Positions 11,150-21,397 of a DNA stretch of 64,000 bases are shown piece by piece. Positions within the stretch are counted from its first letter, which is position 1. Each line of letters begins with the position of its first letter. A program made the position numbers and the translations under genes. The stretch comes from Eutreptiella sp. 'Long Island Sound 2002' (taxonomy: Eukaryota; Euglenozoa; Euglenophyceae; Eutreptiales; Eutreptiaceae). The notes under the pieces are model-generated. The model did not search any database and was not told where the DNA came from. It saw only the letters and a list, made by a program, of their open reading frames with translations. The stretch lies in contig OZ038381.1 in NCBI GenBank assembly GCA_964036045.1, positions 69,750,242-69,814,241 of the forward strand. Direction: 5' to 3'.

Positions 11150-11990
11150 AGTGTTGGGAAGTGGAGGGACACCCCTTCCTAGCTGGGGCGCTTATTGTTT
11201 GTGGAAGAAACTAGGCCACAATGTTTCTAGACTGCTCCTGGGAACCCGTAGTACCCCTTAAGCAGGGTTGAATTGGTGACGTGATGATAGTACAAGCATC
11301 ATGCGATGCAAAAGGTCTTCTTGTTTTGCACCATCTACCTCTGCCTGCGTAGGACCGACCATAGCCCTTTTTGCAGCCATCAAATCACTGTTTGCATTGT
11401 TTTCCTTTGAAGAATCATGCGAAATCACCCCGCAGTGGTTTTGATATTAGAACCTGGCGCGCCCACACACATGGCAAATGCCACAACCCCCCCCCCCCCT
11501 CCCATGGGCCCATCCATAAGGGATTGGCCTCGCTAATCCCCAACAACAGGATTTTTCTTTCCGACCATAACTCCGTGCTCGTCCCCACCAGGGACGTAGC
11601 TGCCCCCCAACTCACCCTTGAAACCCAACCAGTGGTCGGCGTACGACACACAGAGCTCACCGCAATGGGAACCAGAGGCCTGGTGACACCTATGCTGCGC
11701 TACATGCTGGACGCATGTCCGATTTTGGCTTCGAGCTTCAAGGAGGGACCTAGGGCTTCCCCGGAGCCCAGACCATTCTGCACCACGACCTGTCTTCCCG
11801 TGTCCTCCAGGATAATGAATCCGCCGACGGGGGGGGGGGGATCTGACAACCGGCTGCGCCGCATTGACAAGATACTCGTCCCATCCCCATACCAAGACGA
11901 CCTCCTTGGGTGATATACCCGCCTTGTGGCCAACTTTGACCACAAAGCAGTAGTAATACAGCAAGCACCATGGGCGCAAGGGCGCCAAAC
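11150..11990 (+). pseudogene. LINE endonuclease domain (APE type), broken
   Basis: Such a domain nicks target DNA to prime reverse transcription. Three family landmarks are visible. The central motif reads SDHNSVLVPTRD at 11560-11595, in the place where active enzymes have a GDFN-V-L-P--D pattern. RIDKILVP lies at 11860-11883. FDHKAVVI lies at 11935-11958 and corresponds to the SDH catalytic box. RID and DH are 24 codons apart, normal for the family. All three are in one frame, with a TGA at 11911 between the last two. Upstream (11150-11370) an LPA.DRP segment and a hydrophobic strand suggest the N-terminal half, but it is broken by stops and frameshifts. The first acidic motif has degenerated. 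Confidence 0.75.
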
Positions 11991-12029
11991 CAGACACCAA
12001 CGCTGCCCACCTCTTTTCTGAAAGATGAA

Positions 12030-13476
12030 GACACCACCAACAGCCTCCGGGCAGACCTTTCCAAGCTAAGGGTGAGGGCCACGAATGGTGGTGCGAGCCT
12101 CGGGAGTGCATTCGCAAGACATCGTATAAATTCAAAAAAACGCACAACAATAAATCTTTCACGGAGTTGCACGCACTCATGATGGAAGCCTCTTTGGACT
12201 ATGTGTCTCAACGGGCCTACCTCTTCCTTAGTGAAATGGGCTACCACCCCGCCACCGATCGGGCAGCCTACCCCCTCTTTGTTGCACTTGCCGCAAAAGA
12301 GGAAAAAGACAGATCGGGGCAAAAGGTCCTTGAACGGTTGAGAACCATGTTTGACGACCCCTACCAGGCGCAACCCTGGAGGAAACGGCAGGAAATCTTC
12401 CGCCTTTGCAAACAGTTACAGTACCGCAAACGGCTTCACACCCTTAGCAATAAATTTGGCGCCATCATCCCCGACCCCTAGCACATGGTAAGCGGAGATT
12501 GTTGATTTCTGGCAAAAAGCCACAAGCTCCGAGGGCTGCAACTCGGTGGAGTGCCAGCTATACCTGAATTCCTTTTTCAAGAAGTACGACTTACCTAGGA
12601 TGGCCACAGCACTGATCAAACCCCTCTCCCCAGCCCTCGTAGATGTGGCTTTGGGCACACTCTGTGCAACGTCCTCCCCGGGCTTGGACGGATTTTCCAC
12701 TTCGATCTATGTAGCGTTCCGAAATTTTTTCGTCCCGCAAATGTATGGAATTATTGAACGGGCATTGGCTGCACGAGAACTGAACGAATCGTGGTTCTTG
12801 GCGCTCTTGAACCCAATTGCCAAGTCACAAAGGACTGTGGCAGTGGACGGGCTCCGACCGCTTGTGTTGCAAAAACCCCGCCCACAAGTGGATCGCTACG
12901 GTCATCAATATCCAGTTGGAAAACTTCGTAGCGGCCATCACCCCGCTCCAACAAAAAGGCTTCATTAAACACCGGACAATTTTGATAACTTGTGGCAAGC
13001 CTTCTGCACCTAGGACACGATGCATGAAGGCCTTTTTTGCCCCATCGGCTTTAAAAAAAAGCATTTGACTCCGGCATGCACACTTACGCCGGCACCTTTT
13101 TCCGCATGATCCATATCCCCTCGGAATATGTCACAATCTTGCTTCAACTTTTCCAAGCCCCAATAGCCCCCATGCTGCATGGGAGGATCCAGCTGAATTC
13201 CAAATTCTAGCCCACCTCCGGAGTCCAATAGGGATGGTGCTCTCCCCCTCCGTGCTTGTGATACTCATCTCCCCGTTAGCGGATAAACTAAAAGCGCTGT
13301 CTCCGAGAATCACGCTACATCTCTACGTAGATGATCTTTTGATCATTATCACAGGCCCCCTTGCTTTGGTGGGCCCCGTGCTCTGCCAAGCCATATATTG
13401 CTTACAATCTTTCTCCGCACACCGAGGTCTGCATGTGAACACTGATAAATCGGCTATCCTTCTCAAAGGGGACTGA
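12030..13476 (+). pseudogene. LINE reverse transcriptase domain, frameshifted
   Basis: The linker (12167-12481) leads into the polymerase. Visible blocks, in order: SPGLDGF near 12675; a segment ending in DGLRPLVLQ near 12840-12870; then, after a frameshift, HKWIATVINIQLENFV and QKGFIKHRTI (about 12880-12980); after another, KKAFDSGMHTYAG with the first catalytic Asp (about 13058-13090); then GMVLSP and the YVDDLL active-site box at 13324-13341; then GLHVNTDKSAIL near 13426-13460. This is the canonical order of LINE RT blocks, and the catalytic aspartates survive. At least three frame changes and a stop at 13474 show the copy cannot make a full protein. Confidence 0.9.
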
Positions 13477-14640
13477 AGTCCCGGGCTGCAAGTTGTGCTC
13501 AGGGCGACATATTTGCCCATCCAGTGCAACTATAAATACCTAGGCATCAAGATTGGACATGTCAACCATGAACAGTCCTACAGTGCTGCCATCTAGAAAG
13601 GCATGGCCAGGGCACTGGCTATGCAAAAATGGGCCCTATCTTTGCCAGAGGGCGTGGCGCTCCTCAAGCTGTGGATCCTACCACTTTTTCTGCATGTGGC
13701 CAAAGTTGTTTTTCCATCGGACGGGGTGGTAGACTCGCTCACATCTATTTCTAAACAAGCGCTCAACCTAAATTTCTGGGGCATCACCCTCGATATCTTG
13801 GCTCACAGCCCAGGCACAGGGGGCTACAGTGTGGCCCCCCCCAAAAGGCTTCTTGTACAGGCAACATTCGTCCTTGTTCCTTACCCACACCACGGAACCC
13901 ACCTCCCTGCACCCTGCTGTCAGCTAGCCGTTTCAGCACTTCCAAACCTTGCATGGCATGCTTGTGGAACCTTCTCGGCTCCCCCTCTTTTAGATAGGGA
14001 ACAATGTGGTTTCGCGGACTATGCCGTATGTGGCATGGAGTGCACCAGCCTTTTCGCTAGTCAAACAACCGATTAATGGGGTCTGAGAGGACCTCCCGGC
14101 CTATGACACCCCCCTCTGGCACAGTGCGCTTTTCCATAACCAGCATGAGCAAACATATTTTTGTCCCAAATTGATGCTCATGAACGTGTTCACTGATGGG
14201 GCTTTGCTTGAAGACGACATGCTACTGAACGACCTTGCCCCATCATGGAAGCCAATATATGCGGCAGCCGTGGCAGCCATCACTGGCCGACCCAGTGATT
14301 AATCCGCACCTCAGCTACTACAAGACTAGAACCCAATGGGGGACAGCACTCCCCCCCTTCCCCCCCTTGCTTGCTAGGATTCCTGGAACAAACAAGGAGT
14401 GGCGCCGTTTTTGGGCCAGCCACACACGCTCCCCCCCTAGGGTATGGCAAGCTTTTCACAAGTGCCCGCTACCAGCGGCTCACAAGGACTTCATCCATAG
14501 GGCCCTCTGGAAACGCCTGGGAGACAAGAAAATAGATTGGAAGCCCGCAAAAGCCAACTGCCCTCTTGATGGGCAACAAGAAACAATTTCCCATTCACTG
14601 TTTCATTGTACCTTGCTTACATCAGCCTTCAACAAAATCG
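13477..14640 (+). pseudogene. LINE post-RT region with zinc knuckle, broken
   Basis: Frame 1 continues from the RT through stops at 13474 and 13594, with YKYLGIKIG at 13531-13557, the thumb-proximal motif of L1 RTs. A frame-2 stretch at 14099-14302 begins AYDTPLWHS, also typical of this region. Frame 3 then carries VWQAFHKCPLPAAHKDF and the zinc-binding segment at 14559-14609, which reads CPLDGQQETISHSLFHC. Family members normally have C-P-x-C here, so the second metal ligand has become Asp. It could still be a divergent variant, but the surrounding frameshifts favour decay. Confidence 0.75.
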
Positions 14641-15039
14641 AGTCTAGTTTTGTCCCCGCTGTAGGAACCTCACCTAGTGTTAAATATCTGATGCAACACT
14701 GCCCGGCCGAGGCACTTTCCACACTGCCCGTCTTCTTGGGTGGGCAGCCACCGTGGCCAACTGGAAGGTGCGCTGCACCCGCAAGCGAAACTCCTCCTTT
14801 CGAGGATCTCTGGCTTTGCTTTCTAAAGAATGGGAAAACATCCTATCCCAGTGGGAGCGATGCCCCCCACCATCTCCCAATTGCACGGAACGATTTAAGC
14901 TCTTGCAAAAGACCTCTCACCTCGCCCCCAAGTGACCCCCTCACCCTAAACCCAGCTCCCCCCACACACATCCCTACCGTGGCCCGAGAAGGGGCACGCC
15001 GTAGTGCAGGAACGGAAACTCCGCCTGCGAGATAAACTC

Positions 15040-15490
15040 GACCAGTAACTGCTGGACCTAGAGACCAATGGCCATGTTTGGATTTTGGTTGACGGCTCAG
15101 CCAATTGGATAGAAGGGGTCTGCCAAGTGGCAGGCTGCGGTCCGCGCACTCAAAATGTGGCACTCCACATCTGTGATTTCCCCAAAATCGCTCTTTGCAC
15201 CGATTTAAATTATGTCTACTTGGGAGCCACAGGCGCTGCACAACGCTAGCGCGTCTGAGGCTGGCACTGCCCCCGGGGCCCAGTGCCTACACCACAGCTG
15301 TGGGAGCAATTACTCCAACAACTAGACCGCTTAGGCCGCACGGTGGAATGGCTCAAAGTCCTGTCACGCCGGCCCACTATCGCACCCTTGATAGCCCGCT
15401 GCATGAAATTAAGGGACCGCGAATTACCCCTCGGCACGCCCTCACACCTACTGTGTGTAAGGTACTCGCATTCGATCAAATTTTGGCGCC
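15040..15490 (+). pseudogene. RNase H-like tail of the LINE
   Basis: In frame 1, HVWILVDGSANW (first catalytic Asp at 15091) is followed 37 codons later by LCTDLNYVYLGATG (Asp at 15202), resembling the first and third acidic strands of RNase H. After two stops (TAG near 15247, TGA soon after) the same frame gives LWEQLLQQLDRLGRTVEWLK and VLSRRPTIA, resembling the final W-KV-SH segment. The spacing between the two Asp is shorter than in typical enzymes and the Glu helix is not evident, so part is probably deleted. RNase H removes RNA from the cDNA hybrid in elements that carry it. Confidence 0.5.
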
Positions 15491-15776
15491 GATAGTGCCT
15501 TTTTTCTCTGCACTAGAATTCCACAATCCACAACCGCATGCAGGAATTGGGGTTGTCCGCCATGGCCACGCCTCCCTCCATCTCAGCAAGCACCCACTCC
15601 ATCCACACTGGGTCCTCCTGTAACTCAGACGGCTCCGCTGAGCACCTACGCCAGCGTTGTGTCTCACCGAATGCAGCGGGTGTGACTGAGGAGACGAAAT
15701 CGGATAATGGTATTGGTTTTGGGATTTTGGAACATGTCAATTATACTTTGTTACACCATTGTCAGTAAGAGACATG

Positions 15777-15851
15777 GACGGTCTAGTAGTATGCGGCATG
15801 CACTGGTATCGTCGTCGTCGGGGGTTCGAACCTTGGTTCCCCCGCCCGTCC
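15777..15851 (+). other. tRNA-like segment with B-box motif
   Basis: GGTTCGAACC at 15823-15832 matches the RNA polymerase III B box. The 75-nt span is tRNA length, and its ends pair: GGACGGT at 15777 against CCCGTCC at 15845-15851, 6 of 7 positions. A CGGGGG/CCCCCG stem surrounds the B box, but its loop is about 14 nt, not 7, and the D arm is poor. A CGT triplet repeat replaces the anticodon region. A functional tRNA is unlikely; a tRNA pseudogene or the head of a tRNA-derived SINE is possible. Confidence 0.25.
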
Positions 15852-17230
15852 AAGGGCCTGTTAGCGAGGTGCCCGCCACCGCGCCGTTCAACGGCCTGCT
15901 CCACCACAGGTACCATCGGCGGATTCGTGGCGTGTCTCGCCGTCATATTTTTTCCCTAAAAAGTCACTGCACCGTACCTGCAGCAACACGCTCCGCCACT
16001 GCACCGCAAGCCGACGGCCCGTGCATCTGCTTGTCATTCTCTTCCTCGACACCAACCGGAATCTAACCGGCGACCCTCGTGGCAGCTGCTGGTAGCATTA
16101 CCGCTGCACTGAGGCGGCCAAAGTACTCTATGCTACACCAACATCCTGCGGACTTACACACTATGGTTCAAGCCCTCGTGTTCTTATTTCGGCAACACAG
16201 AGGCTGGGCCTGCGGCCCCCTCCCAACCCCTACGCGCAAAGAATCGTACCTCCTTTTGACCTGCCCGCCCACACAAGCCCCGAGGGGACTGCCCAGTATG
16301 GCCGAATGAGTGCCTTGAGCCCCTCAAGCTGAGCTGTTTTCCACCCCAGTGGTAGTATGCAAGCAGTGAGTATCCAGCGCCAGCTGCCGATGAATCTTCA
16401 CGACTCACAACTAGTCTCCCACGTGATCAATACATACCTACACCAACCCATTGTACATACTTCACACCGATACTGTTGCAGTGGAAAGGATGATTGTGCC
16501 CATGGGCCCATCCGTGTGCTATAGCACTAGGAGTTGTTTCCTAGGTTTCATTGCTTTGAAATCCCGGAGGGTGGGCATGCATGCGCTAGAGGCGGGGGGG
16601 GGGGAGGGTAGACGAAACTTGATTGGTGTATTCTGGCCACTATGTGTGTATTCTGACCTAGATCCTTGTCACCTTTTTACTTTATGGCCCCCAATGGCGG
16701 GGTTCATGGGTTATATCCCCAGGTATTCCTGGTCCCAACCCCAAGGGGCACCCGTAGTGTGGATTTGGCTTTTTTCAAGCTGCCACACTTGGTGCTTTTT
16801 TGATGTTCTTGGGGCGTGTTGCCGGCCCCTTTGTGTCCTTGGACCTGCAAGGTGGAATTGCCAAAGGCAATAGAATTTGTGGAAGTGGTTTTGTGCTGCC
16901 TTTGGAACCCTATAGTGTTGGCCTACAAGGGTGGCGCCGTATATATTGTGATTGTCCAACCATAATAGGGTGCACATTTTTTGTACCCTGTAGCCCTTCC
17001 TAGGGTTGGCCGTGGGCTGCATGAAAGCCATCAAGTCATAACAATCAGGGCCTGAACTTTGCAAGCAGGTTTCAGCACAGAGGGCTAAGCAGCCGAACTT
17101 TCCAAAAAGGATATCCTGGTACTACGGCCACCCATCATCATCAAAAGACACTTGTAAATGTTGTTTTCCATTTTATTTTAGCGGGTTTAAGCGGATTAGA
17201 CCCTTTGGCCTAGCGGCATGAAGCTAGGGG
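15852..17230. other. No supported gene
   Basis: Short frames only. A G run lies at about 16595-16605. The copy of the dispersed repeat at 16841 is listed separately. A 140-residue frame at 16451-16873 has no recognisable motif. Confidence 0.45.
16841..16895 (+). repeat. Dispersed repeat copy 2 (partner at 3750)
   Basis: Carries AAAGGCAATAGAATTT after AAGGTGGAATTGCC, matching the copy near 3760. The wider contexts (about 16690-16780 and 3310-3420) share looser C/G-rich motifs, hinting at a larger ancient duplicate. Confidence 0.55.
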
Positions 17231-17761
17231 GTGGGGAGGGGGGAGTCGTGTTTGTATCCCACCCCCCCCTCTCTGGGTTTTTCAGAGATTGTAGTGCTCA
17301 TGGCACCAATCGTCCTGCGATTTTTTGTAACGCCTAGCTCAAGGGATAGATTTTCTTCTGCCCCCCATATCTCACACACAATGCACCATTCAAATTTGAG
17401 AGAAGCTCATCAAACTCAATATCTTGGCCTTTTTTGTTTTCTATCTGCTCTGGGTGACCCTGATACGGTGGTGTTTATCGGGCCATCTTGGGTCCCCACT
17501 TTTCTGGAAGACCTTGATATGGCCGGGGTAGCCACTCCATGTTTGGGTGCAATGGTGTTTGGTTTGCCCATCTACACCCCTTGGGGGGTTCCAGGGGACA
17601 GAGTGACACCCACAACGTTGCGGTCTTTTCGCCGTGGGACCGATGCGCCGCTCCCCCTCAAGAGGGCCAACATGCGCCTAATGCACCACCTCAAGATGGG
17701 CAGGCATTATCATAGCGTCCACACGGGAGGGCGAGTTGGGAAGAGACTTAGTCCCATCTAG
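17231..17761 (+). CDS. Unrecognised ORF, 176 residues
   Basis: Begins in a G-rich patch and runs to TAG at 17759. The translation is of mixed composition, with a hydrophobic stretch (about residues 20-32) and a basic C-terminal third. I recognise no motif, and a reverse-strand frame (17678-17938) overlaps its end. No promoter or partner is visible. Probably a chance frame or relic; the start is arbitrary. Confidence 0.15.
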   Translation: MGRGESCLYPTPPSLGFSEIVVLMAPIVLRFFVTPSSRDRFSSAPHISHTMHHSNLREAHQTQYLGLFCFLSALGDPDTVVFIGPSWVPTFLEDLDMAGVATPCLGAMVFGLPIYTPWGVPGDRVTPTTLRSFRRGTDAPLPLKRANMRLMHHLKMGRHYHSVHTGGRVGKRLSPI

Positions 17762-18215
17762 CCGTCCCTCTGAGCCACTGTACTCCATAGATGGGGGGCA
17801 CTCACCCGGGGATGGGTGCTTGAACTCTTGATTGACCCACCACCCAAGACCCTTGACCTCTGCACAGAGGCCTTTGAACAATAAAATCATCAATGCCCAA
17901 TTTGCATGGTCTTCAGGTGCTTTGTGGTGCACGTTCATGGGATTGCACTATTTTTAACTATGGTGGGGCCTCACACGCCGCAGGGGGGCACTCCTTTGGA
18001 CCCTACCCACCCCCTTAGCCGGCCGGCGGTGACGCAGCTAACCGTGCCCAATGCCTTCGGGCCCGGAGTTCGACTTCTTGGACATGATGGTGTGGCATGC
18101 ACTGACCGTGCCTACCATGGGACCTGGGGCTTCACATGCCTCATGCACCAGCATGGGCAGGGTGACAGCCTACCGCGACCGGTGGGCTTGGCGGATGACA
18201 CAAGTGTGCAGCCCC
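17762..18215. other. No supported gene
   Basis: Overlapping frames on both strands, none with recognisable motifs. No repeats or RNA genes seen. Confidence 0.4.
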
Positions 18216-19150
18216 CTACTGTGGACATGGAGTACGGGCTAGCATTGGCCTTCCCATGCTCCCCGGCCTAGGGGCCATCAAAAGCCACGTGGGCCGAAGA
18301 TGAGCTGTGCCCTCTATGCTGGGTTGCACGAGGAGTGGATCCGCCCGGGTGTGCGGAGGCCTTGCGGGGCCTTTGCAACTTTGGGCACCTGTTGGTGCGG
18401 GGCAATTGTGGTCATTGACGAGGACTCTGCCCCGACGGTGGTGGCAATATTGGCAGGCAACTACGTAAACAGGGTAGTTGTGCTCCTTGACGAGGACACT
18501 AATGAGTGCCCAATGCATGCCACGGACCATACGACCGCCGCACAAGTGGACCCCCCTAAGCTTCTAGGGGCCTATAGCCAACTTGAGAACCAACAAAATG
18601 GACGCGGTAGACACTGTCGAGGACATCATGGACATGGAGGCTATGCGGCTGCAACACTTTGTGGGTCCATTTTAGCCAATGGCCTAGCATGGGTTCACTG
18701 TGGCGCTGTGGGTGGCACTGTGTAGTCCGGGCCTCAACAAGCGGAAGCCCGATGGTCCCGTCCAATTGGGGTGCCAGCAAGGGGTCCATGTGGCCGTTGT
18801 GGTGACCGCGGCAATGACCGCAACACTTTGCAATACAAACTTCGGCAAGTGGGGGGCCGAGGTGTGTCACCGTTGGGGTCCCAGGGATAGTCCGGGCACA
18901 AGCTGTGGCGGCAGCAAGACCAAAGGCCTCACCGCTGGCGAGGTGCGTCCAAGTTGACGCCCCATACCGACGGTGGTGAACTTGTAGTAGTACTTGCATC
19001 CGCTGATACATCTCTTATTCTAACCTTCCCCCACGCCTTGTGCATGATTAAGAGCTTGATATAGTCATCCTCTAGCCTTTTCTTTTCCTCTTTATGTGTG
19101 TTTATCATGGTCCTTAATGCCGTTGGGGTTAGTGTTCTTTGAGGCACCAC
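18216..19150 (-). pseudogene. Possible minus-strand coding relic, unrecognised
   Basis: Three reverse frames abut in different phases: 19150-18929 (73 residues), 19011-18556 (151) and 18545-18216 (109). The first contains a charged helical segment, NTHKEEKKRLEDDYIKLL, with heptad-like spacing, the most protein-like stretch nearby. The second is Cys/His-rich (CIAKCCGHCRGHHNGH). The order could reflect one gene broken by frameshifts, or chance. Forward frames over the same bases are about as open. No function is proposed. Confidence 0.2.
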
Positions 19151-20890
19151 TCTTGGGGCAGTGCAGAGGCCTATGGGGGGCTAGTACAGCCAGTTGACAC
19201 CTACCATGGAGAAGGGACAGTGCTCTGCAGGCGTCGAATGCCGATGCAACCGGTGGCGCCCCGCAGTGTTGGCGTGTTGGCAGCCAAAGAAGCCAGCCAG
19301 CTCCAAGGACATGAGGCCTACCCGGCATCATTGCCGGAGCTGGGCGGGCCATAAGTCATATGAACTCCCGAGGTGCCTTGCAGGGCAGTTGGCCTCGGGA
19401 GAGAGGGCACAGGGCTGTTTGTTGAGGGTAGTTGGGAAAGAACTCGCTCGGGGGGGAGGCGGTAGGTCTGGGCGCCCCCCTAGGGCTCCACGAGGCTAGG
19501 GTGAGGGGGGAAGATCTCGCTGCCCTTGCCCCTTCCTAGCTGGAGCTAGTGAAAGAATCATCGAAGGGGGGGGGGCAGAAAGGCGCAACCCCCACTACCA
19601 GACTAGCGAAGATTGCAGCTCAAGTTAGGTGGCTTGATGATGCTCAATGTGTAGCCGGAGGTCATCCTATGCCTGCACTCACGGGGGGGAGGAGGGGCGA
19701 CTACAACCGGACTTGATGCGACCCACCCGGCCCGCTATCTATCATACTTTGGTGGTGGGGGGGGGGGGGGGCATTTTGGGAGCAGGAGTTGGCAGGGGGG
19801 GGGGGGTTGCCATGGTGTGTCATTGGGCTGTACAAAGGGAGCAGAACAAGGACCAAAGGCATGGTACCCCCTTCAAAGAGGGCAAAAGAAGGACCAAACA
19901 CATAGTACCCCCTTCAACAAGCACGCGAAAAAAAATTCGGCGCCGTTGGTACCATGGCCCCTGCACCACTATCTCTCAAACTCGTGGGCCGGGGGCTGGG
20001 GGGGGGGCGCATACAAGGACCGGGCCCGGCCGCCGCCCCCCCTGTGGCTGCACTAGCACCCAAGGCCCCCTACTCACTGCGGCCTAGACCGCATAGCTCC
20101 ATTGCTGCTACTGCCACTATCACTACCATGGGGGCTGTAGCGGCCTCCTGCTTGGCCCCGTGCTCAATGGGACCCACACCACACACACCCAGGGCCCACC
20201 AAGGGCCTAGGGTCCACAAAGGGCCATGCGGTACCTTCCAAAGCAGTGGGCATGGAGACACCTTCCACGTTCTCCCGGCTCCCCTAGTGCCACAACCAGA
20301 GTCTGGGGCGCTAGGGGCGTGGAAATTGTCCTCCTCTGTGTAGACCCGACACATAGCAATGAAGCAGGGGCATTCCGGGGGCTTGCTCTGGTGGCACAAC
20401 CAACCAAATAAAAGGAAGGGTGAGGAGGGGGGTAAGGATAGGCCAGGCTGGGAGAGGGAGGACACAAGGTGGGGAGAGGCCCCCGGGTGCCGCCGCCTAT
20501 AGAGGGAAAGGGCTCAAGGAAAGGGCAAGGGTAAGTGGCAACAGGCCAATAGGCGCTGCTGGTTGTAGACAGCAACACAACCAGGCATCATGTTAACCCC
20601 ACCCCACCTTCCAACGGTGTTGGGGAGCACGTTGGTCCAGCGGAAGGCAAGGGAGGTAGAGGACCACAATTACACCCGCCGGATTGGCAGCAGGAGGTCA
20701 AAGGGGCACACATAGTCGCAAGCCAGGAGCCAGCGTCTGCCTTCCATTTTTGCCCATTTCCTGCGTGCATTTTCAGCATCAAATTCCAAATTGGGATGAA
20801 GGCCTATGAATGCTTTGATTCCAGGGACATTCGTGCCCCAGTGGTGTTTGCTTAGCTATGATGCAGCGCTCAGCCTCAGATTTCGCTTCT
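19151..20890. other. No supported gene; G-rich patches
   Basis: G runs lie at about 19566-19575, 19758-19770 and 19795-19806. Purine-rich sequence covers 20400-20530. Forward frames here are Gly/Arg/Pro-rich and follow base composition. A 41-bp duplication is listed separately. The stretch 20860-20900 ends in TTGTGCAG, a possible splice acceptor for the frame at 20892. Confidence 0.45.
19836..19932. repeat. Two-copy 41-bp tandem duplication
   Basis: GACCAAAGGCATGGTACCCC at 19851 and GACCAAACACATAGTACCCC at 19892 are exactly 41 bp apart, each followed by CTTCAA. A partial earlier unit (AGCAGAACAAG against GGCAAAAGAAG) precedes them. Confidence 0.75.
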
Positions 20891-20891
20891 C

Positions 20892-21397
20892 ATGTTGTGC
20901 AGGTATCCACCAGACGATTTCTTCAGTAACCCCCCTCCAGAGTTGTCCACAGTGATGCTGGCCCACGTCAAGCTTTCCAATGGTGATAATGTCGCCCCAC
21001 TCCAATTGCACAAAGCCGTGTGTCAGGTCTGTCTCCATCATTGTATGACCCCGGATGCTTTAGCCATGGTACTCTTGGCGACAATAGCCACACCTGCAGA
21101 CAATGGGGAAGGAGGGAAGGAGAGCTACTGCCCTGCAGTCACAGATGCATATACTGCGGCAGGGCCCTCCGGGTCACAATGAGGAAGGGCCATCTTATGG
21201 TTTGCCCACCAATGCAGAAAAGGAATTTGCTATGCAGGGATGCCCAAGGCTATAAAGGTGCAGGGCGCATCATCACATGGCACAAACTGCCCCCAACCAA
21301 AGGGAAACACAGAAAGTACAGTTGTTGGAATACAGAAAGTGATATTGCAGCCTGGGCTGACCCCTATTGCAGGCAGTGCAACCTGGTGGGGGAGTGA
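20892..21397 (+). pseudogene. BED/C2HC-type zinc-finger relic
   Basis: In the frame ending at 21397 (TGA), the segment at about 21146-21205 has Cys-x2-Cys, eleven residues, then His-x3-Cys, with GHLMVC at its end. That is the spacing and HL..C signature of BED-type fingers, which bind DNA at the N-terminus of hAT-type transposases. A pyrimidine tract ending CTGCAG lies just upstream (near 21140), so the finger could start an exon. Downstream come basic residues and a second CRQC pair near the stop. No transposase core follows. The frame at 20892-21182 overlaps in another phase and shows no motif. A fragment of a hAT-like element is my best guess. Confidence 0.35.

Larger units (their letters stand above)
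10900..15750 (+). mobile_element. Decayed L1-type non-LTR retrotransposon (LINE)
   Basis: Reading forward, one finds the domain order of an L1-like ORF2: an apurinic-type endonuclease (about 11150-11990), a reverse transcriptase (about 12546-13476), a downstream region with a zinc knuckle (to about 14640) and an RNase H-like tail (about 15040-15490). The coding sequence is scattered over all three forward frames by small indels and has several in-frame stops, so the copy is dead. A first ORF and a poly-A tail were not found, and the ends given are estimates. An RNase H domain after an L1-type ORF2 is known in plant and algal LINEs, which supports a green-lineage host. Reverse-strand frames over the same bases are shadows. 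Confidence 0.85.

Noticed and set aside
11560-11580. SDH motif as the final catalytic box of the endonuclease
   Set aside because: It lies before the RID motif, whereas the family has SDH after RID. It is better read as the degenerated GDFN block; the true counterpart is FDHKAVVI at 11935.
11533-12373. Reverse-strand ORFs of 207 and 215 residues
   Set aside because: They lie opposite the LINE endonuclease and linker, where forward motifs are clear. They show no motifs and are shadows.
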